The notes under the pieces are model-generated. The model did not search any database and was not told where the DNA came from. It saw nothing but the letters and a program-made list of their open reading frames with translations. Positions 28,392 to 36,385 of a stretch of DNA of 64,000 nucleotides are shown in pieces. Source of the stretch: an uncultured Opitutia bacterium. GTDB taxonomy: Bacteria > Verrucomicrobiota > Verrucomicrobiia > Opitutales > Opitutaceae. Positions within the stretch are counted from its first letter, which is position 1; every line of letters starts with the position of its first letter. The stretch is taken from positions 56,870 through 120,869 of the forward strand of contig CAIOAO010000107.1 in assembly GCA_903855985.1 (NCBI GenBank), written 5' to 3'. The position numbers were made by a program, and so were the translations under genes.

Positions 28392-28496
28392 CCGGATTTA
28401 TCGCGGAAGCGCGGAGGAGCGGAAAAGCAGGGAAATACCGACCCAGCTTACCTATCCCGGTATTTTCGTTCGTCCGCGCTTCCGCGATCTTTCCGG
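28392..28496. repeat. nested inverted repeat (long hairpin) between the clpS operon and 6S RNA
   Basis: A perfect 16-bp inverted repeat, ATCGCGGAAGCGCGGA at 28400-28415 and its complement at 28473-28488, encloses a second perfect 8-bp pair, AAATACCG (28433-28440) and CGGTATTT (28458-28465). Short CCGG arms extend it outside. The transcript could fold into a single ~100-nt hairpin. It lies just after the last stop of the proS-clpS operon. It could be a terminator or a dispersed REP/MITE-like unit; there is no long T-run. Confidence 0.75.
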
Positions 28497-28521
28497 ATAA
28501 GGGTGATTGGCGTTTGACGGC

Positions 28522-28682
28522 GCGGGGTGGGGACCTACCTTTCTCCCCGACACCCTGCAGTGTTCGAGGTCCTTTCAATAACTGCTCTTTGCCTTGAAAT
28601 TATTACGGGAGCTGAACCCGCCGTGGAAGATGCTAGGCCGTAAACCGGAAAGCAGACGCTGCGGAGGAGGCGCCCACCTTAC
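28522..28682 (+). ncRNA. ssrS: 6S RNA
   Basis: About 160 nt that can fold as a long, bulged hairpin like 6S RNA, which binds sigma70 RNA polymerase in stationary phase. Pairing read by hand: GGTGGG (28526-28531) with CCCACC (28673-28678); CTCC (28543-28546) with GGAG (28666-28669); CTGCAGTG (28555-28562) with CGCTGCGG (28657-28664, one G-U pair at each side). The 5' text CCCTGCAGTGTTCG strongly recalls the conserved 'CCTGCxGTGTTCG' box of alphaproteobacterial and related 6S RNAs. A CGGG...CCCG hairpin tops the apical arm. AAAGG/CCTTT at 28686-28703 may be its terminator. Ends are approximate. Confidence 0.78.
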
Positions 28683-28742
28683 ATTAAAAAGGTCTTGAGC
28701 CTTTGGGGATACGGCACACGTGGGGCGTCAACTTTTTCTACC

Positions 28743-29087
28743 ATGGATCCAGTCTACTATAAAATTCTTCACGTCTTTTCGCTGCTCGTCCTGACCGCCT
28801 GGACGTTCGCCGCCTTTGCCAATCCCGTGCCGGAAACCCGGAAACGGACCCTGATGGTCACCGGCATCGCGACGTTGCTGATGTTCGTCAGCGGCTTCGG
28901 CCTGCTCCACAAGCTGTACGACAACCATTTCTACGGCTGGGTCATCGTGAAGATGGTCTGCTGGCTGGTGTTTTCCGCGCTGACCGGGCTGGCGTACCGC
29001 CGTCCGCACCTGCGGAGCAAGCTGGCACTGCTGGGCTTCACCGCGCTGCTCATCGCCTTGGTGATGGTTTACGCCAAGCCGATCTAA
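28743..29087 (+). CDS. small integral membrane protein (SirB-like)
   Basis: A 114-residue protein made of four hydrophobic helices with short loops (KILHVFSLLVLTAWTFAAF; LMVTGIATLLMFVSGFGLL; WVIVKMVCWLVFSALTG; LALLGFTALLIALVMVYA). His in the first helix and the G-F-G-L-L motif recall SirB/YchQ-type proteins, whose function is not known. The ATG at 28743 is chosen as it starts close to the first helix. It lies 12 bp before the DNA polymerase gene and may be cotranscribed with it. Confidence 0.7.
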   Translation: MDPVYYKILHVFSLLVLTAWTFAAFANPVPETRKRTLMVTGIATLLMFVSGFGLLHKLYDNHFYGWVIVKMVCWLVFSALTGLAYRRPHLRSKLALLGFTALLIALVMVYAKPI

Positions 29088-29099
29088 CCCGGCGGGCCC

Positions 29100-31283
29100 A
29101 TGGCCGACACACTTTGCGGGCTGTGGGTCGCCGATGATGGCGCCGTGCACGTGTCCCTCGCCACGCCGGACGGCGGACGGGTGGAAAAGACCGAGTCCTT
29201 CCGGCCTTTTGCCTGGTTGAACGACACGCCGGCGGAGGCGAACCTCCACGGTGTCCACCTCGAGAAACTGCAGGGTGACGGACCCTACGACCGGCTGGTG
29301 CACGCGGACAGCCTGGGGATTTACGACGACTTCCTGAAGCAGGCGAAGACGGTGGGCGTGGACTCGATCCGCCCGCTCGAGAGCCAGTATTTGCTGCAGC
29401 ACAAGCAACGGCTGTATCGCGACCTGAATTTCGGCCAGCTGCGCCGCTGCCAGCTGGATATCGAGACCGGTTCGGAGGACGGCAGTTTCAGCGATGCCAG
29501 CAAGCCGGGCGACCGGGTCCTGGCCATCGGGCTGCGGCAGGGCGGGAAGAACCGGCTGCTGCTGCTCGACGCGATGACGGATGCGGCGGAAAAGAAGCTG
29601 CTCGAGTCGTTTAATGCCGCGCTGGCGGAATCCGATCCCGACGTCATCGAGGGCCACAATCTCTTTAAGTTCGACCTGGATTACCTCCGGCAGCGCTGCC
29701 GGAGGTTCAAGGTGCCGTGCGCGTGGGGTCGTTACGGCCAGAAGGCTTCGTTCCGGAACAGCCGGTTGAAAGTGGCGGAACGCTGGATCGATTTTCCGCG
29801 CTGTGACCTGCCGGGACGCGCTGTGGTGGACACCTATCTGCTCGTGCAGCTTTACGATATCACGACGCGCGAACTGACAGCGTACGGACTGAAGGATGTC
29901 GCGGTCTACTTTGGGATCACGGATGAGGACAGCGCGGACCGGACCTATCTCGCGGGCAGTAAAATTGCCGAGACCTTCATGCAGGACCGGGCGAAATTCT
30001 GCGCTTACCTGGAGGACGATCTGCGCGAGACCCAGGGTCTCGCCGACCAGTTGTTGCCGACCTACTTTGAACAGGTCCGCACGTTTCCGACCCTGCTGCA
30101 GGAGGCGACCCTGCGCGGCGCCACGTCCAAAATCGATCTCCTGTTCCTCGAGGAGTACTACCACGCCCGGCAGGCGTGTCCGCTGCCCCCCGAAGTGCAG
30201 CCCTTTGAGGGCGGCTACACGCGCAGTTTTCAGGAGGGCGTTTTCCGCCACGTGCTGCACTTCGACGTGGCGTCGCTGTATCCAAGCCTGCTGCTGGCGA
30301 TGGGCCGGAACCCGAAAAACGATACACTCGGCGTTTTTATTCCGCTGCTCCGCCGGCTCCGCGACTACCGGCTGAAATACAAGCTGATCGCCCGCAGCGA
30401 TGCGCCGGAGGACGAGCGCGCGGAGGCGCAGGCCCGCCAGGCGAGTTTCAAGATCCTGATCAATTCGTTTTACGGTTACCTCGGTTTTTCCGGCGCGCGC
30501 TTCGGCGACGGCGAACTGGCGGCGGAGGTGACGCGGCAGGGGCGGGAACTGCTGCAGAAGCTCATTGATGAGTTCGCCCGGCAGGGGGCCACCATCCTGG
30601 AGGCCGACACCGACGGCATCTATCTGTCATCGGAGAATTATTACGAAAAGCCCGAGGAACTGCTGGCGCGGGTGACGCCGATTTTGCCCGCCGGCATCGA
30701 GCTGGAGTACGACGGACGCTACGTGGCGATGTTCTGCTACAAGATGAAGAACTACGCGCTCTACGACGGGAAGAAGGTTACCTTGCGAGGGAGTGCGCTC
30801 CGGTCACGGGGCATCGAGCCGTATCTGAAGAAACTGAGCGACGGGCTGATCACTTACCTGCTCGGAGTCACGCCGGATTCGCCCGTCGTGCTGCTGGAAG
30901 ACTACCGGACGCGACTGGCCGCGCGGGCGCTACCGGTGGCGGAACTGGCAAAGAGTGAAACGCTGAACCAGAATCCCGAGGCCTACGAACGGCTCATCGC
31001 CGAGGGCGGCAAGCCCCGCCGGGCATCGGCGGAGGTGGCGTTGCAGCTCAACCCCCGGCCGCGAATGGGAGAGCGCGTGAGCTATTACATCACGGCGAAG
31101 TCGAAGGGAAAGACGAGTGACTGGGCCCGGGCCAAGGCGCTTTCGCTCTACGACGAGGTGAACGCACCGTACGACCCGGCGTATTACACCGACAAGCTGG
31201 ACGACTGGCTCGTGCGCTACGGCACCTTTCTCGGTGTGAAGCCGCTGGCGAGCGATCAGGGCGAACTCTTTGGCGGTGCCTGA
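29100..31283 (+). CDS. family B DNA polymerase with proofreading exonuclease
   Basis: A 727-residue template-directed DNA polymerase of family B. Exonuclease motifs: Exo I D120-I-E122, Exo II N187...D192 in HNLFKFD, Exo III Y262-x3-D266. Polymerase motifs: A, D389-V-A-S-L-Y394-P-S; B, K451-I-L-I-N455-S-F-Y458-G459; C, D503-T-D505. All metal ligands are intact, and YKMKNYAL (KxY-like) follows. The size is smaller than E. coli Pol II (783). The usual role of bacterial PolB is translesion or restart synthesis after damage. A photolyase gene is 5 kb away, but not in an operon with it. The 3' end overlaps the convergent neighbour by 28 bp. Confidence 0.92.
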   Translation: MADTLCGLWVADDGAVHVSLATPDGGRVEKTESFRPFAWLNDTPAEANLHGVHLEKLQGDGPYDRLVHADSLGIYDDFLKQAKTVGVDSIRPLESQYLLQHKQRLYRDLNFGQLRRCQLDIETGSEDGSFSDASKPGDRVLAIGLRQGGKNRLLLLDAMTDAAEKKLLESFNAALAESDPDVIEGHNLFKFDLDYLRQRCRRFKVPCAWGRYGQKASFRNSRLKVAERWIDFPRCDLPGRAVVDTYLLVQLYDITTRELTAYGLKDVAVYFGITDEDSADRTYLAGSKIAETFMQDRAKFCAYLEDDLRETQGLADQLLPTYFEQVRTFPTLLQEATLRGATSKIDLLFLEEYYHARQACPLPPEVQPFEGGYTRSFQEGVFRHVLHFDVASLYPSLLLAMGRNPKNDTLGVFIPLLRRLRDYRLKYKLIARSDAPEDERAEAQARQASFKILINSFYGYLGFSGARFGDGELAAEVTRQGRELLQKLIDEFARQGATILEADTDGIYLSSENYYEKPEELLARVTPILPAGIELEYDGRYVAMFCYKMKNYALYDGKKVTLRGSALRSRGIEPYLKKLSDGLITYLLGVTPDSPVVLLEDYRTRLAARALPVAELAKSETLNQNPEAYERLIAEGGKPRRASAEVALQLNPRPRMGERVSYYITAKSKGKTSDWARAKALSLYDEVNAPYDPAYYTDKLDDWLVRYGTFLGVKPLASDQGELFGGA

Positions 31284-31759
31284 GTGTTCAGCCCGGCGGC
31301 GGCGACCAAGGCGGCCGTGTCCGCATCCAGGGGTGCAGCTTCCAGCAGTTGCAAGAGCCTGGCCGGGTCGGGTGCGTAATCGGGCAAGCCTGGGCCCGGG
31401 TAGAGTTGGGCGGACTTGAGGGTCAGCCGCAGGGCATTGACGCAGGACTGGCGGGCGAGTGCGGCATTGCCGAGGGTCGTGTAACACCGGCCGGCTTCCT
31501 CGTTGAGGGCGGCGTAGAGCAGGATTTTATCCCGGGCGATGTCGGGCGTTTCACCGTCGGCCAGCATGGTGACGTGCTGGTCGGGGGTGAACTGGAACAA
31601 CTGCGCCGCCTCCAGCTGGAACAGGCGTTCGCAGGCCGCGACCACGGATTGCAGCGCCTCGCCGGGCCGGCCGGAGCTGCGCTGCTGCAGGACGCGCCGC
31701 AGCAGCAGGCCGACCTCGTCAATGATCCGCAGGATATAATCGCGCCGGGAGGTGAGCAT
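31256..31759 (-). CDS. helical protein, possibly DUF6483-like
   Basis: A 167-residue protein starting MLTSRRDYILRIIDEVGLLL, all-helical with TPR-like pattern in AALNEEAGRCYTTLGNAALARQSCVNALRL. The N-terminal R/DYI-RxID-GxLLxR layout resembles DUF6483 proteins, an uncharacterised family; I hold this loosely. I prefer the ATG at 31759 to an in-frame start at 31810 that would overlap the next gene. The final 28 bp overlap the end of the polB gene on the other strand. Confidence 0.68.
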   Translation of the reverse strand: MLTSRRDYILRIIDEVGLLLRRVLQQRSSGRPGEALQSVVAACERLFQLEAAQLFQFTPDQHVTMLADGETPDIARDKILLYAALNEEAGRCYTTLGNAALARQSCVNALRLTLKSAQLYPGPGLPDYAPDPARLLQLLEAAPLDADTAALVAAAGLNTQAPPKSSP

Positions 31760-31779
31760 GGGAAACCGGCGCACGCGGT

Positions 31780-32307
31780 TTACTTCGCGGCGCTGTGCTT
31801 GATCACCCAATCAACGATCGCCGCGTCATCGTGCTCATGACGCCAGACCATCCCGAGGAACTCGGACGGCAGGATATCATGGGCCTTGAAGAAGCGACGG
31901 TCGCCGCCGCAGCAGTACATGAGGGAGGCGGGCAGCTCGCCGCGGAGCTTGGCCTTGGCCTTCGGAATGATGCGGGGCAGCCACTCGATCCCCCGGACGG
32001 CCTCGGTCTTGCCCGGCATCTTTGATTCGTCGAGGAGGACGGTGGAAGGTTTGCCGCCCTGCACGTTCAGGAAATAACTGCGGCGCACGGTCTCAATGGT
32101 GAGCGCGTTGTCGTAGCCGGGCTCGCCGCCGCCGACATGATCCTCGGCGTAATCGTACAGGGATTGGGCGGGGATGCCGTTGGCGGCGAGAAAGGCGGAC
32201 TGGGTGGCGTCAAAGAGCAGGGCGGCGCTGCGCACGCCCTTGGTGTATTGGGCGACGGCATGATCGTAGACGGCCCGGAACTTGGCGGTGAAATCGTAGT
32301 TTTTCAT
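31780..32307 (-). CDS. DUF5069-like protein
   Basis: A 175-residue cytoplasmic protein. The segment GIEWLPRIIPKAKAKLRGELPASLMYCCGGDRRFF (spread over residues about 105-140) and the following LPSEFLGMVWRHEHDDAAIVDWV match the layout of DUF5069 proteins of Verrucomicrobia and Planctomycetes, in which 'LPR-I-KARA' and 'DR-FL' are usual. No function is known. It is 20 bp upstream of the previous gene on the same strand, likely in one operon. Confidence 0.72.
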   Translation of the reverse strand: MKNYDFTAKFRAVYDHAVAQYTKGVRSAALLFDATQSAFLAANGIPAQSLYDYAEDHVGGGEPGYDNALTIETVRRSYFLNVQGGKPSTVLLDESKMPGKTEAVRGIEWLPRIIPKAKAKLRGELPASLMYCCGGDRRFFKAHDILPSEFLGMVWRHEHDDAAIVDWVIKHSAAK

Positions 32308-32350
32308 CAGGCGACGAGCCTACGCAGAATATCCCACCGCGCAACCCGGC

Positions 32351-34825
32351 TCAGCTGGCCGGGCGGAAATCAATGAGACGCTTGAAGCGGTCCACATTGT
32401 CCACGAGGACCTCCAGGCGGTCGTTGAGCGCGTAGGCCTTCTTGGACTTGCGCCCCACCAGGGCGGTACCGGCGTTGTTCAACAGGAAGTGATCGCCCCC
32501 CAGGTTGTCGGCCGAAATGAAGCCAAAGGTCATGGACTCGACCAGTTCGATGAAGAAGCCGTTGGCGCGCACATCGGTGACGACGGCGGCGAAGCGGGTC
32601 TTCGTTTTCTTGGCCAGCTCGCGCTCGAAGAATTCGAGCAGCTTGATCTTCACGCTCTCGCGCTCGGCCTCGGCGCTGCTGATTTCTGTCAGGCTGAGAT
32701 GCTCGCCGAGCCGTTCGATGCGGCCGAGATCGTAACCGGCGCCGCGGGCCGAGGCGGCATGGCCGCTGTGCTTGACGAGGTAGGACTCAAACACGCGGTG
32801 GACGACGAGGTCGGAGTAGCGCCGGATGGGCGAGGTGAAGTGGGTGTAGTCCTTCTTGTTCAGACCGAAATGACCGTCGGGCGTGGCGCGATAGGCGGCC
32901 TTTTTCAGGCTGCGGAGCAACTGCGTGCGCAGGGTGTAGCCCTGGGGATGCGTGCGCAGGGTCACGAGCAGCTTCACGAGCTCGGCGCGCACGGTGAGAT
33001 CGCCGACCTCGATGCCGAAGGTGGCGAGCAGCCCGCGGTATTCCTCCAGTTTCTCGATGTCCGGCTCGTCGTGCACGCGGTACAGCGAGGGCAGCGAGTG
33101 GGTGCGGGTCAGGCGGGCGACGGCCTCGTTGGCGGCGAGCATGAACTCCTCGATAAGCTGATGGCTCTCGTCGTGCTCGATCTTCTCAAGCCGGTCGGCG
33201 TAGCCCTCGGCATCGACGAAGATCTTGGTCTCGGGCATGTCGAGGTCGAGGCTGCCCTCGTGCATGCGGTCCTTGCGCAGCTTGCTGCCGATTTTCCATA
33301 GCGCGCGGATCCACGTTTGCAGGTCGATCAGCTCGGCGTCGGTCAGGTCACGCAGGGCCCGGCCGGTCGAGCCAGTCTGGTGCTTGGGCGGCAGTGGGAG
33401 GGCCCGGATGCGCTCCAGATCGTTCTCGAACATGAACGCGTAGGCCTGTTTGTACGTGAGCCGCTTACGACTGCGGATGACGGTGTTGGCGTACGTGGTG
33501 GACTTGCAGTGCCCCTTTTTGTCGAAGGTCAGGAAGACAGCCTTGCACAGGCGGTCCTGGGCCTCGACGAGGGAACAGAGGCCGTTGGACAGCTTCTCCG
33601 GCAGCATCGGGATGACCACGCCCACGAGATAGGTGGAGTTGCCGCGCCGCTGCGCCTCGCGGTCGAGAGGGGTGCCGGGCAGGACGTAGTGGGCGACATC
33701 GGCGATATGGATGCCGATCTTTACGTCGCCACCCTCGAGCACCTCGTAGGAAAGGGCGTCGTCGAAATCCTTGGCATCATCCGGATCAATCGTGAATACC
33801 GCGCGCTCGCGATAATCCAGCCGGTGGGCGAGATCGGCCGGCTGTACTGTGCCGGGAATGGCGGCGGCTTCGCGCTCAACCTCGGCGGGAAATTCGGTGG
33901 CCAGGTCGTACTTGAGGAAAATGCCGAGGAGTTCGGCGCGCGGCTCGTGCGTCCGGCCCAAGCGGGCGGTGAGGGTGCCACTGAGCGGATCCTGGCGGCG
34001 TTTCCAGTCGCCCAGCTTGACCACGACCTTGTCGCCTTCCTTGGGCGTGGGGGTGAGGCCGCTCTTGGCGGGGTCACCGACCGCGATCTCGTAGCTGAAG
34101 CGCGGATCGTCGGGCTGGACCACATATTCGCGGCGGCCGCGGCGGAGGTTGCCGACGATGGTGTCGCGCTCGCGCTCGAGCACACGGACGACGCCGCCGA
34201 TTTTCTCGCCCGGGCGACGGCCCTTGCGGCCGGGGAAGATGCGGGCGAGGACGCGGTCACCGGGGAGGGCCACGCCCGTGTCCTCGGGGAAGATTTGCAG
34301 GGACGGGGCGCTGCGCCCGTCGGGGATGTCATCGCGCACGACAAATGCCGATCCGCCGGCGCGGAACTGGATGCGACCGGTGAGTTCGTCGTCGCGCAGT
34401 TTGGGCGCGGGCGGCTGATAAGCGGCGTGGTGGACCGGTTTGGCGGCGGGCGGCGCGGGCCGGGACTCGGGCTTGTGGGTCGGCCGCTGATCGTGCGCGG
34501 CCGGCTTGCCGTGTTTTTTCGTTTCGCGGGGTGGCAGCGGCAGGGGGGCTTCCGGCGGCGGCATGGCGGCGCCGCGTTTCGTCGGGGTGAAGATCGGGCG
34601 GGTGGTCACCCGGGGATTCTGGCGCTCGCTGGTGGCGCCGCGCGGGATGATGCGACCGTTCTGGGCGCGGACAAAGTCACCGCTCTTCAGCACCAGGCGC
34701 ACCTCGTGGGTGAGCATGGCGCGCTGTTTTTTGTTCAAACCGAGGCGGCGGGAGAGTTCGAATTCGTTGGCGGGCGAGTAATTTGCCTCGCGCAAGAGGG
34801 CGAGGAGGCTTTCGCGAAGAGTCAT
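32351..34825 (-). CDS. rnr: ribonuclease R
   Basis: An 824-residue 3'-5' exoribonuclease for structured RNA. Residues 1-65 form a winged-helix (HTH_12) domain; 65-140 are a Pro/Lys-rich linker; two cold-shock domains follow; the RNB catalytic domain has IDPDDAKDFDDAL (Mg ligands) and ends with HFTSPIRRYSDLVVHR; the last 90 residues are the S1 domain (AVVTDVRANGFFIELVESMTFGFI). The start ATG at 34825 (MTLRESLLALLREA) fits the winged helix; the frame is open far upstream but that is a shadow of glgA. A long basic tail, seen in enterobacterial RNase R, is absent. Divergent from glgA. Confidence 0.93.
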   Translation of the reverse strand: MTLRESLLALLREANYSPANEFELSRRLGLNKKQRAMLTHEVRLVLKSGDFVRAQNGRIIPRGATSERQNPRVTTRPIFTPTKRGAAMPPPEAPLPLPPRETKKHGKPAAHDQRPTHKPESRPAPPAAKPVHHAAYQPPAPKLRDDELTGRIQFRAGGSAFVVRDDIPDGRSAPSLQIFPEDTGVALPGDRVLARIFPGRKGRRPGEKIGGVVRVLERERDTIVGNLRRGRREYVVQPDDPRFSYEIAVGDPAKSGLTPTPKEGDKVVVKLGDWKRRQDPLSGTLTARLGRTHEPRAELLGIFLKYDLATEFPAEVEREAAAIPGTVQPADLAHRLDYRERAVFTIDPDDAKDFDDALSYEVLEGGDVKIGIHIADVAHYVLPGTPLDREAQRRGNSTYLVGVVIPMLPEKLSNGLCSLVEAQDRLCKAVFLTFDKKGHCKSTTYANTVIRSRKRLTYKQAYAFMFENDLERIRALPLPPKHQTGSTGRALRDLTDAELIDLQTWIRALWKIGSKLRKDRMHEGSLDLDMPETKIFVDAEGYADRLEKIEHDESHQLIEEFMLAANEAVARLTRTHSLPSLYRVHDEPDIEKLEEYRGLLATFGIEVGDLTVRAELVKLLVTLRTHPQGYTLRTQLLRSLKKAAYRATPDGHFGLNKKDYTHFTSPIRRYSDLVVHRVFESYLVKHSGHAASARGAGYDLGRIERLGEHLSLTEISSAEAERESVKIKLLEFFERELAKKTKTRFAAVVTDVRANGFFIELVESMTFGFISADNLGGDHFLLNNAGTALVGRKSKKAYALNDRLEVLVDNVDRFKRLIDFRPAS

Positions 34826-34900
34826 GGAGGAGGGCGGCGCGGCGCGCGGGCCGTGCTTTCGTTGTTGGCCTGACGAAAGGCGCATGTCTATCGTGGCGCG

Positions 34901-36343
34901 ATGAAAATCGTCCATGCGGCGAGTGAATTTTACCCGTACGCGAAGACCGGTGGACTGGCCGATGCCGTGGCGTCGCTCAGCGGGGCGCTCGCGGACAACG
35001 GCCATGAGGTCTCGGTGTTCCTGCCCGGTTATCGCGCGGCCCTGGAGCACAAGGATGCGGCGCAGGCGGAGCGGGTGCTGCGGCTCAAGATCGAGATGGG
35101 CGACCAGTTCCTGTCGGGCGATGTGCGGATGTTTTCCCCGAAGCGGAACCTGAAGATCTACCTCGTCTGCCGGGAGGAGTTCTTTGACCGCCGGAATCCC
35201 TACGGCACGGGCGAGCGGGACTACGAGGACAACGCCGACCGGTTTATCTTTTTCTGCAAGGGCGTGGTCGAGACGCTGCGCCTCGCGGATCTGCAGGCCG
35301 ATGTCGTGCACAGCCATGACTGGCAGGGAGCGCTCCTGCCGATGCTGGTGCGGGACGCGGAGCGGCGACACGACGTGACCCTCGCGGTGAAGACCGTCTT
35401 CACGATTCACAACATCGCCTACCAGGGGCTGTTCCCCCGCACGGTCTTTGCCCGGACGAATCTGCCCGAGGACCTGAACAGCATGGACGGGCTCGAGTAC
35501 TATGAGCAGGTCAACCTGCTGAAGGGTGGCATCCTGTTCGCCGACCGGGTGACGACGGTGAGCCCGCAGTATGCACACGAGATCCAGACGCCGGAATTCG
35601 GCAACGGGCTGGATGGCGTCGTGCAGACCCGCGCGGACGACATTGTCGGTCTGCTCAACGGGGTGGACATGGCGGTCTGGAACCCGGCCACGGATCCGCT
35701 GCTGCCGGTGCGCTATTCGGCCACCAACCTGGCCGGCAAGCAGGCGTGCCGCGCCGAATTGCTGAAACGGTGCGGATTCACCGCAGGTTACAAGGGACCG
35801 GTCTTTGGCGTGGTGTGCCGGTTTGCCGAGCAGAAGGGCCTGGATCTGCTGCTCGCCAACAAGGATTTTTTCCTGAAACACGATTGCCGGCTGGTGGTGC
35901 TGGGGGCCGGGGAAAAACGGTACGAGGACGCCCTGCGAAAGCTGGTGGAGCAGGCCCCGGCCAAGATTTCACTGAGCGCGCGGCTGGACGAGGCGATGAG
36001 CCACTTGATCGAGGCGGGCAGTGACTTCTTCCTGATGCCCTCGCTCTTCGAACCCTGCGGGCTGAACCAGATGTATTCGCAGGTCTACGGCACGATTCCG
36101 GTAGTCAGTCGCGTGGGCGGACTAATCGACACGGTGACGGACGCCGATGAATTTCCCGCGACGGGTACCGGGCTGATGGCGGCGCCTACGGCCGAGAGTC
36201 TGGGAGATGCGCTCACCCGGGCGATGAAACTTTTTGCCGACCCCGCGCGCCTGGCGGCCGTGCAGAAACGCGGCATGGCGCGGGATTTCAGCTGGAAGAT
36301 CGCCGCCGCCGGTTACGAAAAGCTGTATCAGGAGTCGGTCTAG
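34901..36343 (+). CDS. glgA: glycogen synthase (ADP-glucose)
   Basis: A 480-residue GT5 glycosyltransferase that lengthens alpha-1,4-glucan from ADP-glucose. The N-terminal Lys15-T-G-G-L loop binds the nucleotide sugar, and the C-terminal catalytic block is FLMPSLFEPCGLNQMYSQVYGTIPVV. The length is normal. It stands alone: no glgB, glgC or glgP is in the window. It is divergent from rnr across 75 bp. Confidence 0.94.
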   Translation: MKIVHAASEFYPYAKTGGLADAVASLSGALADNGHEVSVFLPGYRAALEHKDAAQAERVLRLKIEMGDQFLSGDVRMFSPKRNLKIYLVCREEFFDRRNPYGTGERDYEDNADRFIFFCKGVVETLRLADLQADVVHSHDWQGALLPMLVRDAERRHDVTLAVKTVFTIHNIAYQGLFPRTVFARTNLPEDLNSMDGLEYYEQVNLLKGGILFADRVTTVSPQYAHEIQTPEFGNGLDGVVQTRADDIVGLLNGVDMAVWNPATDPLLPVRYSATNLAGKQACRAELLKRCGFTAGYKGPVFGVVCRFAEQKGLDLLLANKDFFLKHDCRLVVLGAGEKRYEDALRKLVEQAPAKISLSARLDEAMSHLIEAGSDFFLMPSLFEPCGLNQMYSQVYGTIPVVSRVGGLIDTVTDADEFPATGTGLMAAPTAESLGDALTRAMKLFADPARLAAVQKRGMARDFSWKIAAAGYEKLYQESV

Positions 36344-36385
36344 TCCGGGGCTTGCAATGGCTGCTCGCGGACACTCAGTGGTGGC

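Noticed and set aside
28728..30260. 510-codon minus-strand frame
   Set aside because: Shadow of polB and of the small membrane protein, both of which have clear motifs or helices.
33317..34873. 518-codon plus-strand frame opposite rnr
   Set aside because: Antisense shadow; rnr carries all catalytic blocks on the other strand.
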